Counted from the stretch's first letter, positions 44,776 through 54,377 are shown. The stretch: 64,000 bases of DNA from an uncultured Spirochaetaceae bacterium (GCA_944389015.1 CALXKS010000065.1:1-64000), one strand, 5' to 3'. Notes: generated by a model not told the origin, from the letters alone. Translations and numbers: made by a program.

Positions 44776-44784
44776 AGTCTAGCA
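44776..44784 (-). promoter_or_regulatory. Extended -10 before the coiled-coil gene
   Basis: Minus-strand TGC-TAGACT, six bases, then ATG 44769; TTTGCA lies 16 nt further upstream. Confidence 0.45.
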
Positions 44785-44813
44785 TATCAGCCTCTCCTGC
44801 AAAAGCCGCGCAA

Positions 44814-44937
44814 TTGACAAGAACACCCGTGAAAACATATGCTAAACATCGCTGAGGAAGTCCGTCATATAGGAAACTCCTCAATACTGCCCAATACCCA
44901 TACTGAGGGCAGAGATCAAACCATAAAATGGTAAATC
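44814..44937 (+). promoter_or_regulatory. Promoter and structured leader of the RNA-binding protein gene
   Basis: TTGACA (44814-44819), 18-nt spacer and TATGCT (44838-44843) predict a leader of about 90 nt. Within it GAGGA/TCCTC (44854-44858 with 44878-44882), CCTCA/TGAGG (44879-44883 with 44904-44908) and CTGCCC/GGGCAG (44887-44892 with 44907-44912) compete for the same bases. Confidence 0.45.
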
Positions 44938-45501
44938 ATGGAGAATTTCATGGAAAAGGAAGAAGTGAAGGGCCTTTCGGAAGAGGAGCTTACCGCACGG
45001 ATTGCAACCCTGATGCAGGGAATGAAGAGCGCAGATCCTGTGGAGGTCGAGAGAGTCAGGGCCATTGTCAGAAAGAATGTCTCATTCTTTGAAAGAAGCG
45101 CTTTTGCAGCTTATCTGCTGATGAATGCATCAAAGCCATCTGCCAGACAGGAGAGAAAGAGAGAAAGAGAGAAGGCGGAAAAGCCAGAGAGAGCTGATAA
45201 GAGCGAGAAGCAGGAAGGGCTGAAGGAGACAGAGTCCCAGAAAGCAGAGAAAGCCATACCCGCTGGAGCCAAGACAATCTACATTGATGTAGGCAAGATG
45301 AAGCATCTCTATCCGAAGGATCTCTCGAAGCGCCTTCAGGCAGAGCTGGGAATCACACGCGATGATATCTACATGATCCGCATCCACGACAAGTACTCTT
45401 TTGTGACTATGAGCGAAGAGAACTGCCAGAAAGCCATCGAGAAGCTTACAGGCCAGGATATAAACGGAAGAATCGCGAAAGTGGCATTCTCCAACAAATG
45501 A
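44938..45501 (+). CDS. DbpA-type RNA-binding domain protein
   Basis: The 187-residue protein has three parts: a helical N-terminal part (1-60), a very charged Lys/Glu linker (about 65-105) and a C-terminal domain. That domain (KTIYIDVGKMKHLYPKDL...GRIAKVAFSNK) matches the RRM-like domain found at the end of DbpA/CsdA DEAD-box helicases. The helicase core is absent, so this is a stand-alone RNA binder, perhaps a ribosome-assembly or regulatory protein. It overlaps the next gene by ATGA. Confidence 0.78.
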   Translation: MENFMEKEEVKGLSEEELTARIATLMQGMKSADPVEVERVRAIVRKNVSFFERSAFAAYLLMNASKPSARQERKREREKAEKPERADKSEKQEGLKETESQKAEKAIPAGAKTIYIDVGKMKHLYPKDLSKRLQAELGITRDDIYMIRIHDKYSFVTMSEENCQKAIEKLTGQDINGRIAKVAFSNK

Positions 45502-46136
45502 AGATACAGACAATCGTTGCCGGCGATTTCGGCACAGACGCATACATTGTCTATGATTATGATGGGAACAGGTGCATTCTTGTGGATGCGCCGTTTCCTT
45601 ATGATAAGGCCATTGGATTCATTGCATCAGAAGGCCTTCATCCTGAAGCACTGCTCCTTACACACGGTCATTTTGATCATATATTCGGCATCCCTGCATT
45701 GCTGGCAGCTTATCCGGAAACCGAAATCCGCATCAATGAGAATGACATGCATTTCCTGGAGAACGGCGCCGAGGAATCTTTGAGCATGGCTTCCGCGATG
45801 TCCCCGATGATGGCTGACCGCATCGCATCATGCGCTCCGCTGATGCCGGATGGGCTTGTTGCATACAAAGAAAGGTACAGTATGTTCGATATCATCAAGA
45901 CCCCGGGGCACACATCAGGATCCGTATGCATCTATTCTGAGAAGGAGAAGATCCTATTCTCTGGCGATACGCTCTTCATGTACGGAGTCGGAAGAACGGA
46001 TCTCGGCGGCAACAGCATGGAACTGAGCGCATCTCTGAAGAAACTCATGGCACTTCCAGGAGACACAGTCGTTCTTCCAGGTCATGGCATGAGCACATCC
46101 ATTGAAAGAGAGAGGAAGGGCAATCCCTTCCTCTGA
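45498..46136 (+). CDS. Metallo-beta-lactamase-fold hydrolase (glyoxalase II-like)
   Basis: The 212-residue protein has the dinuclear zinc motif THGHFDH (H56, H58, D60, H61). The later ligands are in PGHTSGS, FSGDTLF and LPGHG. The small YcbL/GloB-like form without the C-terminal glyoxalase II domain acts on thioesters; the exact substrate is unknown. It is co-translated with the RNA-binding protein and abuts the convergent DksA-like gene. Confidence 0.9.
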   Translation: MKIQTIVAGDFGTDAYIVYDYDGNRCILVDAPFPYDKAIGFIASEGLHPEALLLTHGHFDHIFGIPALLAAYPETEIRINENDMHFLENGAEESLSMASAMSPMMADRIASCAPLMPDGLVAYKERYSMFDIIKTPGHTSGSVCIYSEKEKILFSGDTLFMYGVGRTDLGGNSMELSASLKKLMALPGDTVVLPGHGMSTSIERERKGNPFL

Positions 46137-46499
46137 TCAGATACCACCGCTTAACTTCTCATTCGCAGACTTGCAGTCAACGCAGAGAACAGCCTCGGGA
46201 ATTGCCCTGAGCCTGCCTTCGGGTATCTTCTTGCCGCACTGCAGGCAATAGCCGTATTTGCCGTCGCCGATACGCTTGAGAGCACCCTCTATAGCCTTGA
46301 GCTTCTTTGCATCCATGGCATTGAGAGCCTCCATCTTCCTGTAAGCGCCCTCATCGGAAGCAAGATCGCTTGAATCACCACGTCCTGATGAGGCAAAAGC
46401 CTCAGAACGGAAATCATCTCCTTCGCTATTGAGCTTTGAAAGAAGCTCATCTCTTTCCTTCAGCAGCAGTTCCTGCATCTCCTGGGTAAATGCATCCAT
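46137..46499 (-). CDS. DksA/TraR-family zinc-finger protein
   Basis: The 120-residue protein has a coiled-coil (KERDELLSKLNSEGDD ... EGALKRIGDGKYG) and a C4 finger CLQCGKK...CVDCKS. Such proteins reach into the RNA polymerase secondary channel. The acidic coiled-coil tip is present (SSDLASDEG), although the classical DxxDxA is not exact. SD AAGGGGG favours ATG 46499; a GTG two codons up is possible. Confidence 0.85.
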   Translation of the reverse strand: MDAFTQEMQELLLKERDELLSKLNSEGDDFRSEAFASSGRGDSSDLASDEGAYRKMEALNAMDAKKLKAIEGALKRIGDGKYGYCLQCGKKIPEGRLRAIPEAVLCVDCKSANEKLSGGI

Positions 46500-46551
46500 A
46501 CACAACCCCCTTTGTGAATCGAATTAAATGTGCATGCGTTTCTCGTAGTAG

Positions 46552-46779
46552 TCAAGAGGAAATATGTGGATTATCGATGTTTTCCTTCTTCATATCACTC
46601 ACATAACGCCATGATAACCTTACAACAGCATAGGAAACCACAAGATAGACAACGAAAACAGCAAAGGCTATCCATCTGGGACCGGTATAGACCGTTCCAA
46701 GCAGTATAAAGCCAGCAGTCATTCCTGCCATCAGCATGACTATCGAGATCACAAACTTCCGTATACGTTTATTCTGCAT
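46552..46779 (-). CDS. Small membrane protein
   Basis: The 75-residue protein has a basic N-terminus (MQNKRIRKF), two hydrophobic helices (about 10-30 and 33-57) and a polar tail. No family is recognised. It overlaps the thrH 3' end by 11 bp and is probably translated by coupling. Confidence 0.6.
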   Translation of the reverse strand: MQNKRIRKFVISIVMLMAGMTAGFILLGTVYTGPRWIAFAVFVVYLVVSYAVVRLSWRYVSDMKKENIDNPHISS

Positions 46780-47377
46780 CTCTGAAACGCCTTACAGCAG
46801 CAATGAGATCATCATATTCCGTAACGATTTCCAGATCCTTTTCCTCTCTGAGGATATTCTCAGGAGCACGGAAAAGGCATCCCCCATCCGCTTCGCGTAT
46901 CATAGCGATATCATTGTAGCTATCACCAGCAGCGAATGTTCTGAAACCCATATGCCTGAACCCCTCTATAGCTTTCTTCTTGCCATTTTCCGCACGCATA
47001 TTTATTCCTGTTATGCTTCCATCGCTGTCAACCCTGAGCGAATTGCACAGAATCGTGGGGTAATCAAGCTGACGCATCAGCGGCAGAGCGAACTCAGTGA
47101 AAGTATCGGAGAGAATCACAAGCTGTGTCATCTCGCGGAGCTTCATGACAAAATCATAGGCCCCGGGAAGAGGCTTGATGCCGGCTATCACATCCTGGAT
47201 ATCGGAAAGGCATAGACCATGGCTCTTCAGTATTCCGATGCGGTAATCCATCAGCTTATGGTAATCAGGCTCATCGCGTGTCGTTATCCTGAGCTCTTCT
47301 ATTCCGGTCTTCTCAGCGAATGCAATCCAGATCTCGGGGACAAGAACCCCCTCAAGGTCAAGGCAGACTATCTCCAT
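46769..47377 (-). CDS. thrH: ThrH-type phosphoserine phosphatase / homoserine phosphotransferase
   Basis: The 202-residue HAD protein begins MEIVCLDLEGVLVPEIWIAF, nearly the ThrH signature, with SDTF (motif II) and GDSYNDIAM (motif IV). ThrH dephosphorylates phosphoserine and can pass the phosphate to homoserine. SD GGGAGGAG is present. It precedes the small membrane protein. Confidence 0.9.
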   Translation of the reverse strand: MEIVCLDLEGVLVPEIWIAFAEKTGIEELRITTRDEPDYHKLMDYRIGILKSHGLCLSDIQDVIAGIKPLPGAYDFVMKLREMTQLVILSDTFTEFALPLMRQLDYPTILCNSLRVDSDGSITGINMRAENGKKKAIEGFRHMGFRTFAAGDSYNDIAMIREADGGCLFRAPENILREEKDLEIVTEYDDLIAAVRRFRDAE

Positions 47378-47386
47378 GGCTCCTCC

Positions 47387-48556
47387 CTATTTATCGATTC
47401 CCATCTCCTCAGGAAGCTCTATGTCATCACCCTCATGGGACATCTGATTCCTTCTCTTCCGTTTCTTATCGAAATCACGGCGATAGTACCTGCCTTCTGA
47501 AAGAAGTATCGCTATCGGTCTGAGTGATGGTATATTGGCACAGACAATCTGTATAGTCGAAGTAAGAGGAACTGCCAGGAACATTCCTGCAAGCCCCCAT
47601 ATATAACCCCATACAGCAAGTGCTACGAGTATAACAAGAGGAGAGATATTCAGCTGCACTCCCTGAAGCTTAGGGTCAATGATATTCCCGACGACCATCT
47701 CGATGCCGATCATAAGGACTGTCACATAGATCACATTGCTCCAGTCAGGTGCGAACTGGATAAGAGCCATGATTATCGTTCCAGCTGTGCATATGATCGA
47801 TCCGATAGTCGGGATGAAGTTCAGGATAACGGCAAGCACACCCCATACCAGAGCGAAATCAAGACCCGTGATAATAGCGGCAAAGTAGAAAAGCACACCT
47901 GTTATAAGGCTGATGATCAGCTTAAGGAACGTGTACTTCGCCGTCTGCCTGTTCATCCTTGCAATCATCTGGGAGACTCTCTGGACCTTTCCTCTTGGAA
48001 GAGCTGCCATAAGCTTAGGCAGGATTGTCTGCCTCTCAAGAATCAGGAACAGAAGGTAAAGCAGGACAAGCATAGCATCGGAGATTATGGAAATGAACTT
48101 GCCTGATATCGAGGTGAGCGACGACATAGCAACGCCATACCAGTTGATGTCCAGATAGGCCAGCAGGCTGAATGAAGCAGGATCTTCTTCCAGATAAGGT
48201 GCTATGAATGCTGACAGCTGCCTATCAAGCAGCTGGACTCTGACAGCATATGCAGGCAGACCTGTATCGGACTGAAGCAGCATGTTAACCATCACAAAGA
48301 AGATATAGCCGAAGAGGATGAATACCGCCACGACGAGGACCAGTGTGATGATCATTGAGATCCACCGGGGAATACGCATCTTGTCCATTCTGGAAAGAAC
48401 TGGGTTGACTACGATGAACACAAAGAGCGCGATGACCAGCGGAATCATTATATTCGCAGTCAATTTAAGAATATAAAGTATGAGAACTGCGCCGAAACCG
48501 ATAAGTATGTTCCTTATCTGACGTCCGGTACTATCATTAGGCTGCGAAAGATTCAT
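47387..48556 (-). CDS. AI-2E (PerM)-family permease
   Basis: The 389-residue protein has seven to eight membrane segments in the UPF0118 pattern, including GVLAVILNFIPTIGSIICT and DPKLQG...LVILVALAVWGYIWGLAGMFLAVPL. Members export AI-2 or act as ion antiporters; which one is unknown. There is no SD; a perfect TATAAT ends six bases before the ATG. Confidence 0.88.
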   Translation of the reverse strand: MNLSQPNDSTGRQIRNILIGFGAVLILYILKLTANIMIPLVIALFVFIVVNPVLSRMDKMRIPRWISMIITLVLVVAVFILFGYIFFVMVNMLLQSDTGLPAYAVRVQLLDRQLSAFIAPYLEEDPASFSLLAYLDINWYGVAMSSLTSISGKFISIISDAMLVLLYLLFLILERQTILPKLMAALPRGKVQRVSQMIARMNRQTAKYTFLKLIISLITGVLFYFAAIITGLDFALVWGVLAVILNFIPTIGSIICTAGTIIMALIQFAPDWSNVIYVTVLMIGIEMVVGNIIDPKLQGVQLNISPLVILVALAVWGYIWGLAGMFLAVPLTSTIQIVCANIPSLRPIAILLSEGRYYRRDFDKKRKRRNQMSHEGDDIELPEEMGIDK

Positions 48557-48562
48557 AGGTGG

Positions 48563-48568
48563 ATTATA
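48563..48568 (-). promoter_or_regulatory. TATAAT directly before the AI-2E-type gene
   Basis: Minus-strand TATAAT, six bases (CCACCT), then ATG 48556. The CCACCT is the complement of an SD rather than an SD. Confidence 0.5.
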
Positions 48569-48675
48569 ATCGATTAATCACAATGATTCCATAAAGTTTG
48601 TATCTATTCGCGTCCTAAATTGTTTTATGGACTTCCACTGCCCCTTGTATTACCTTCAGTACGATGGAGGACGCC

Positions 48676-49656
48676 ATGAAAATAGCACTTTTCGATGCAA
48701 AACCATATGACAGGAAGCATTTCTCTGCAGATGCGGAGAAATATGGATACGAGCTAGTTTATATAGAGCCTGCGCTATCAAAGCATACGGCAATCCTTGC
48801 CAGAGGCTGTGATGTGGTATGCCCATTTGTAGACTGCACTGTCGACAGCGACACGATAGACATTCTCAAGGCGGAAGGCGTAAGGCTGATCGCACTGCGC
48901 TCTGCAGGATTCAACAACGTTGATTACAAATATGCTGAGAAGAATGGAATACCCGTCGTTCGCGTTCCTGCCTACAGCCCTTATGCTGTTGCGGAGCACT
49001 CATTCGCACTGCTTCTGGCTCTGGTAAGAAAGCTGACCCATGCTTATGTAAGGACAAGGGAGTTCAATTTCTCGCTCACAGGTCTTGTCGGAACAGACCT
49101 CCATGGAAAGACAATAGGGATCATAGGAGCAGGAAAGATCGGACGTGTCGCAATAGACATCGCAAAGGGATTCGGCATGAGAGTCCTTATCTCCGATCCA
49201 TTCGCAGAAGCAATCGAAGGTACGGAAAAAGCAGATCTGGAAAGAATCATGTCTGAATCAGACATCATAAGCCTCTACTGCCCTCTTACAGACGGCAATC
49301 ATCACATGATCAATAAAGAGACCATCAGCATGATGAAGAGGAATGCTTTGATCATCAATACATCGAGAGGAGCATTGATTGACAGCAATGCACTGCTGGA
49401 GGCGCTGAAGGATAGGAAGATAGGAGGAGCAGCTCTTGATGTCTATGAAGAGGAAGCAGGGATCTTCTATCAGGATCAGAGCGATACCGGCATTGAGGAT
49501 GACACACTTGCCCGTCTTATAAGCATGCCGAATGTGATCATCACATCGCATCAGGGGTATCTGACAGAGGATGCACTGGCTGCGATAAGCGCAACTACGA
49601 TGGAGAACATAAAGCAGTTCGAGGAAGGAAAGGAGCTGGCAAATATCGTGAAGTAG
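48676..49656 (+). CDS. D-2-hydroxyacid dehydrogenase (D-lactate dehydrogenase type)
   Basis: The 326-residue enzyme is closest to fermentative LdhA: LRSAGFNNVDYKYAEKNGI, Rossmann GAGKIG (about 150), SRGALID, and the catalytic His near the end in TSHQGYLT. It would reduce pyruvate to D-lactate with NADH. The ATG at 48676 is preferred because GGAGG lies 5 nt upstream; an in-frame ATG at 48664 lacks an SD. Confidence 0.92.
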   Translation: MKIALFDAKPYDRKHFSADAEKYGYELVYIEPALSKHTAILARGCDVVCPFVDCTVDSDTIDILKAEGVRLIALRSAGFNNVDYKYAEKNGIPVVRVPAYSPYAVAEHSFALLLALVRKLTHAYVRTREFNFSLTGLVGTDLHGKTIGIIGAGKIGRVAIDIAKGFGMRVLISDPFAEAIEGTEKADLERIMSESDIISLYCPLTDGNHHMINKETISMMKRNALIINTSRGALIDSNALLEALKDRKIGGAALDVYEEEAGIFYQDQSDTGIEDDTLARLISMPNVIITSHQGYLTEDALAAISATTMENIKQFEEGKELANIVK

Positions 49657-49689
49657 CAAACAGAGAAGCATAACCGCTTCCCTTTTGCG

Positions 49690-49719
49690 TTGACAGATTA
49701 GCTTTAACAATGGTAATTT
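49690..49719 (+). promoter_or_regulatory. Promoter of the SurA-like gene
   Basis: TTGACA (49690-49695), 18-nt spacer ending TGG, then TAATTT (49714-49719). Confidence 0.55.
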
Positions 49720-49775
49720 TTCTGTTAGCTGCTTGATTCAGCTACATTTGATATCACGGGAAAAGAGGTTCTTTT

Positions 49776-51299
49776 ATGCCTTCGGATGATAACGGAAAGG
49801 GTGTTGCATTCCCCCAGAACGGCAAAGGGGAGAAGAAAGACAGGAAAAAGCATGGAAAATCAATCGGTTGGATTATCGGTGTTGTCGTGCTTATTCTTAT
49901 ATCGCTGACTTTCGTACTGCCTACGACAGTATTCAGCAGCGGCAATTCTTCATCGATTGAATTCGGCAGATACAACGGAGAGAAGATAGAGCTTGCCTAT
50001 GGCAATTACTTCTATAACCAGCTCTCGGCCATCATGGCTTCCGGCTCTGTAAACAATCAGAATGTGATGCAGGCCTATCAGCAGGCATACTACCTGACAG
50101 TCCTTGAGACAGCTCTCAGACAGATGGGCAAGCAGGCTGGAATCAGCGTAACTGACAAGATGGTTGACAATGCAATCGTCGAAAGCGGCTACTTCAATGA
50201 TGAGAATGGAAACTATAGCAGCGATCTTTACAGAGAAGCATCGGCAATGGAGAAGTCCATGCTCAGAATGCAGCTCGAGGAGACCGTCCCTGCTCAGATG
50301 GCCATGAATGATATAACATCAGTCAAGACTTCTGCAGGTGAGGCTGAGTTCGTCTCTGCTTTCAACGACAATGTGAAGGCTTTTGAATATATTACCGTTG
50401 ATTACAACGCTTACCCTGATGCAGATGCCACAGCATATGCCGAAGCAAATGGAGCTCCATTCACAGCAATGGACCTCAGCATCATCACGCTGCCAAGCGA
50501 GGATGCAGCCGCTTCCCTTCTTGAGGCAATCCAGAACGGTGAGAGAACATTTGAGGATGCTGCTGCAGCAGATTCCTCTGACCAGTGGAAAACAGCAAAT
50601 GGAGCCATGGGCCAGATGCTTTATTATGAGATCCAGAACATGCTTATGGATCCAGCAGGTGCTGATACCCTCTTTGCTTCTGCACAGGGTGACATCACAG
50701 GACCGCTTCAGGGCTGGACAGGATATATCCTCTTCAGAGCAGATTCTGCTGCCTCAGCTCCTGACTACAGTGACAGCACAGTCCTTTCCAAGGTCAAGTC
50801 ATATATCTCCGCAAATGATGCTGAGACGATGGATGCATACCTGAGCGCAAAGGCTGACGAGGTCTATGCGGCTGCTTCCAGGGATTTCGCAGGAGCTGCA
50901 GAGAGCGCAGGCCTTGAGATAACAGTAGTCGGTCCATCATCCGCGAACCCCGCTTCTTCCCAGTTCATCATCGGACCAGAGTATTCCGATTCAAAGTCAC
51001 TGCTGGCATCTGCTGCAGCAATGGATCAGGATTACTATTCTGAGCTTTTCACCGCTGATGACAACACAGTGCTTGCTCCGCAGAAGTCCGGAAATGCATA
51101 TGTGATTGCCCGTCCGGTTGTTCCAGAAGGAAACAATGAGCTTCTTTCCTCATACATGGATACATTCTATTCAACATACATGCCTGAGATCACAGCCCAG
51201 GATCTTCAGGCCGGAATAATGAATTCCGATGCATTCACGGATAACTTCCTCCAGGTATTCTTCGACAGGATCCTTGGACCAAGTCTTTCCGCGGAGTGA
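49776..51299 (+). CDS. SurA/PpiD-like membrane-anchored foldase
   Basis: The 507-residue protein has a short charged cytoplasmic end (KGEKKDRKKHGKS), one TM helix (about 28-48) and then a large periplasmic part. It opens with the SurA-N-like pattern FGRYNGEKIELAYGNYFYNQ and KQAGISVTDKMVDNAIV. A parvulin-like middle (about 225-330) lacks obvious catalytic signatures, so chaperone action is more likely than isomerisation. SD AGAGGT is present. It is a single gene with its own terminator. Confidence 0.8.
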   Translation: MPSDDNGKGVAFPQNGKGEKKDRKKHGKSIGWIIGVVVLILISLTFVLPTTVFSSGNSSSIEFGRYNGEKIELAYGNYFYNQLSAIMASGSVNNQNVMQAYQQAYYLTVLETALRQMGKQAGISVTDKMVDNAIVESGYFNDENGNYSSDLYREASAMEKSMLRMQLEETVPAQMAMNDITSVKTSAGEAEFVSAFNDNVKAFEYITVDYNAYPDADATAYAEANGAPFTAMDLSIITLPSEDAAASLLEAIQNGERTFEDAAAADSSDQWKTANGAMGQMLYYEIQNMLMDPAGADTLFASAQGDITGPLQGWTGYILFRADSAASAPDYSDSTVLSKVKSYISANDAETMDAYLSAKADEVYAAASRDFAGAAESAGLEITVVGPSSANPASSQFIIGPEYSDSKSLLASAAAMDQDYYSELFTADDNTVLAPQKSGNAYVIARPVVPEGNNELLSSYMDTFYSTYMPEITAQDLQAGIMNSDAFTDNFLQVFFDRILGPSLSAE

Positions 51300-51314
51300 A
51301 GCACTCTGATACAG

Positions 51315-51342
51315 GGCGGCAGCGATGCCGCCTTTTCTTTTC
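51315..51342 (+). terminator. Intrinsic terminator after the SurA-like gene
   Basis: GGCGGC (51315-51320) pairs with GCCGCC (51327-51332), followed by TTTTCTTTT. Confidence 0.88.
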
Positions 51343-51389
51343 CATTCCACTCACCATCAGGTGAAGAAATACAACTCCTCCGCTTTATA

Positions 51390-51398
51390 TGCTATAAT
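51390..51398 (+). promoter_or_regulatory. Extended -10 of the DUF2804 gene
   Basis: TGC-TATAAT ends 11 nt before ATG 51410, leaving a leader of only about 5 nt. Confidence 0.5.
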
Positions 51399-51409
51399 CC
51401 CATTCTGCT

Positions 51410-52438
51410 ATGGAATTATGTACAGCTGCTCCGCTTCTTGATGACAAAGGAATACTGATGACGCCTGGCTGGGCCAGATATCCTTATTGGGAATACAATA
51501 GGAAGAAAGCAGGATTGAGAGTCGCTCTCAAGGAATGGGATTCCTACACTATAACAGATGAAGGAAAGGGATTCTCATTCCAGATCATATACTCGGATCT
51601 CGGCTATTCCGGGATATTCTCCATAGCTTTCTTCGATTACATCCGCAAGAAGGCTTCTGAAGTCCATGGCATAAAGCTCTTCCCTAAGCAGAGGACTCTT
51701 TCGGAGGATCCCGGAGCGGATAGCGCAGTTACATACGCAGATAGCAGCATGACCATTGCATTCGTAAGGAAAGGCCTGAAGCATCAGATCCTCATCACAG
51801 CCCCTTACCTAACGCTTCCAGATGGCTCAACTGGATTCAAAGCCGATGCAGTACTTTATGAGGATGAAGGCGCAGAGAGCATGAATACAGCTACAGCTCT
51901 CGATAATGAAGGACGATACTGGCACTATGGGCGCAGGATCAATCCTATGAAGGCTGAAGGGATGATCTTCATCAACCATCTCGCCCACGCCCTTGCAAAG
52001 GATAAAAGCCATGGGATCATGGAATGGGAACGCGGAAGATGGCCAGTCAAGAGCGGCTGGATAGCCGCCACAGCTTCAGGATGGACATATGATGGAATAG
52101 CATGGGGTGTGAATCTATCGTGCCCATTTCCTGAATGCGGCAATACAGAGAGCAACTGCATATTCTTTGATGGAAGAATCCACAAGCTCGGAAGCATCTC
52201 ATTCTCACATCCTGGCAATGTGCCGATGGACTATGAAGTGTCCGATGAAGAAGGACGAATCAGACTTGCATTCGCGCCGGACGCATCCCTTGAGAACATG
52301 ATCAGCATGAAGATGATGAAAGCAGAGAGGAAGCAGACAGCAGGACTCTTCTCAGGCTTTTTCATTCTTGATAATGGCCGGAAACTTGAGATAGAGAATG
52401 CATACGGATCGATAACCGAGACAAGGAACCGCTGGTAG
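51410..52438 (+). CDS. DUF2804 family protein
   Basis: The 342-residue protein matches DUF2804: [24 protein letters not shown] at the start, IKEWD-like LKEWDSYTI, and later HLAHALAKD and [10 protein letters not shown]. The fold is expected to be a lipocalin/tocopherol-cyclase-like double barrel; function is unknown. No signal peptide. No SD, and the start is within a few bases of the predicted transcript end. Confidence 0.85.
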   Translation: MELCTAAPLLDDKGILMTPGWARYPYWEYNRKKAGLRVALKEWDSYTITDEGKGFSFQIIYSDLGYSGIFSIAFFDYIRKKASEVHGIKLFPKQRTLSEDPGADSAVTYADSSMTIAFVRKGLKHQILITAPYLTLPDGSTGFKADAVLYEDEGAESMNTATALDNEGRYWHYGRRINPMKAEGMIFINHLAHALAKDKSHGIMEWERGRWPVKSGWIAATASGWTYDGIAWGVNLSCPFPECGNTESNCIFFDGRIHKLGSISFSHPGNVPMDYEVSDEEGRIRLAFAPDASLENMISMKMMKAERKQTAGLFSGFFILDNGRKLEIENAYGSITETRNRW

Positions 52439-52439
52439 C

Positions 52440-52468
52440 TTTTCACAAACAGCTTTTTCATTGATAAT
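52440..52468 (+). promoter_or_regulatory. Promoter before the YeiH-type gene
   Basis: TTTTCA, 17-nt spacer, GATAAT (52463-52468), then seven bases to ATG 52476. Confidence 0.35.
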
Positions 52469-52475
52469 CAGCACC

Positions 52476-53507
52476 ATGACACAGAATTCAGACAAAAGCA
52501 TGCTGATGGGCATTCTTCTATGCTTGATTATCTCGATTCCTGCTTACATACTTGGCACATACTTCCCAATCATAGGCGGACCGGTAATAGCAATTCTTGC
52601 AGGCATGGCCATAGCCATATTCCTGAAGGATAAATCAGCTTTCGGAAAGGGAATAAAGTTCGTATCGAAGAAAGTCCTGCAATGGGCTGTCATTCTTCTC
52701 GGATTCGGAATGAACCTCTCTGTCGTAGCAGAGACAGGACTGCAGTCCCTTCCTATAATCATTTCCACGATAACCGTATCCCTTCTTGTCGCATACCTGC
52801 TTTCAAAAGCAATGAAGATACAGAAGAATACAGGGACTCTCATCGGAGTAGGCTCCTCCATCTGCGGAGGTTCTGCGATTGCAGCGGCAAGTCCTGTGAT
52901 AGGAGCGGATGATGAAGAGGTCGCACAGGCAATCTCGGTCATATTCTTCTTCAATGTGCTTGCTGCGATAATCTTCCCTGCCCTTGGAACGGTCATAGGC
53001 TTCAGCACATCAAGCGGTGAGGCGTTCGGGATATTCGCAGGAACGGCAGTGAATGACACATCATCTGTCACGGCCTGTGCATCAACATGGGACAGCATGT
53101 GGGGACTGGGATCAGAGACCCTTGATAAAGCCGTCACTGTGAAGCTGACCAGAACACTGGCAATCATCCCTATAACGCTGATTCTCGCTTTCATCAGGAC
53201 GAAGAAGGAAGGAACAGACAGCAAGGTCTCACTCAAGTCCGTGTTCCCGTTCTTCATACTATTCTTCGTGCTCGCATCGATAATCACAACTGTATGCACA
53301 GCATTCGGAGTTCCTGAAAGCACATTCGCCCCATTCAAGACGCTGTCGAAATTCATGATAGTCCTTGCCATGGCGGCCATCGGGCTGAATACGGATATCG
53401 TAAAGCTTGTGAAAACTGGCGGAAAGCCACTCATACTGGGACTCTCCTGCTGGGTATCGATCACAGCGGTATCACTGCTGATGCAGCATCTTCTAAATCT
53501 GGTCTGA
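52476..53507 (+). CDS. YeiH/PSE-family membrane protein (putative sulfate exporter)
   Basis: The 343-residue protein has ten or so hydrophobic segments and the family motif [18 protein letters not shown]. Members are annotated as sulfate or sulfonate-related exporters without firm proof. An in-frame TTG at 52461 overlaps the -10 and is not used here; ATG 52476 has no SD, another leaderless candidate. Confidence 0.87.
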   Translation: MTQNSDKSMLMGILLCLIISIPAYILGTYFPIIGGPVIAILAGMAIAIFLKDKSAFGKGIKFVSKKVLQWAVILLGFGMNLSVVAETGLQSLPIIISTITVSLLVAYLLSKAMKIQKNTGTLIGVGSSICGGSAIAAASPVIGADDEEVAQAISVIFFFNVLAAIIFPALGTVIGFSTSSGEAFGIFAGTAVNDTSSVTACASTWDSMWGLGSETLDKAVTVKLTRTLAIIPITLILAFIRTKKEGTDSKVSLKSVFPFFILFFVLASIITTVCTAFGVPESTFAPFKTLSKFMIVLAMAAIGLNTDIVKLVKTGGKPLILGLSCWVSITAVSLLMQHLLNLV

Positions 53508-53514
53508 AACAAGA

Positions 53515-53536
53515 GGAGCAGGCTCTCACCTGCTCC
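53515..53536. terminator. Hairpin between convergent genes
   Basis: GGAGCAGG pairs with CCTGCTCC around a 6-nt loop. T runs are poor on both sides, so it may stop transcription weakly from either direction. It is the only convergent protein-gene pair here with a real gap. Confidence 0.5.
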
Positions 53537-53560
53537 AGAATACTCTTGATCTTTATTTGG

Positions 53561-54268
53561 CTATTTTGATATAAGCATCGTTCTCGGATCGAGATTGACC
53601 TTCATCGGCTTCGGCACGTTCGCGTGATGTGCCCTGACAACGGTCATGACTACCTTATCGATCTTGTCATCGTACTTAAGCGCAACAAGGACATCAATGA
53701 GATCATAGTACTTAACAAGTGTATTCGGAACACCATGCTCATCATATACGACATCAGGATTCACAGGAGATACGGAGAACCATACCTCAAGATCCATCTT
53801 CTTCGCGAATTCCTTGATCTTGATGATATCATCCTCGTCTGCAACTGTGAGCTTGTATCCATCGAAAAGGATGCAATCGGCTTTGAATGAACCCTGGCTG
53901 ATCAGCGATTCAAGCGATGCAAGCACCTTCTCTACAGGAACCTGCTCCTGGGAGAAATTCATCACAACCCTGTTTGCGAGGATTGAATTGTAGACCATGG
54001 CGGCATCGTCCAGGGACTGAAGCTCTGCAATCTCCCTGAAGACCTCCTTATACCAGTTTATGACATGCTCTACATTGCCGGAGAAAGACACGTGAATGAC
54101 ACTCTCTCCCTTGAAAAGCTTATCAGTTGCGAGATGGACCAGACATGCTGTTTTGCCTACACCATGGCGGGACACAATCACACCGAGGTTACCGCGGCCA
54201 AGGCCTCCATTGATGGATTCCTCGAATATGCGGAGCGGACTGACGTTGTTAAGTTCCTTGATATCCAT
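53561..54268 (-). CDS. RecA-fold P-loop protein of unknown function
   Basis: The 235-residue protein has Walker A RHGVGKTA (about 34-41), a Walker B-like strand CILFDGYKL and a RecA/KaiC-like order of strands. No KaiC second domain or DNA-binding loops are clear. A partner or substrate cannot be named. ATG 54268 follows GGAGGTG; an ATG three codons up lies over that SD. Confidence 0.7.
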   Translation of the reverse strand: MDIKELNNVSPLRIFEESINGGLGRGNLGVIVSRHGVGKTACLVHLATDKLFKGESVIHVSFSGNVEHVINWYKEVFREIAELQSLDDAAMVYNSILANRVVMNFSQEQVPVEKVLASLESLISQGSFKADCILFDGYKLTVADEDDIIKIKEFAKKMDLEVWFSVSPVNPDVVYDEHGVPNTLVKYYDLIDVLVALKYDDKIDKVVMTVVRAHHANVPKPMKVNLDPRTMLISK

Positions 54269-54377
54269 TTTAAGCACCTCCGTTCTGTTTTACATAATTG
54301 TAACATGCGGGATATGAAAAAACATCAAAGATTTGCAATTTTGCCTGTTTCCTGTCTATTGCTATCCACTGAAGGAA

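Noticed and set aside
52544-53512. Long minus-strand frame opposite the YeiH-type gene
   Set aside because: The plus frame has a ten-helix membrane pattern with family motifs; the minus frame has none.
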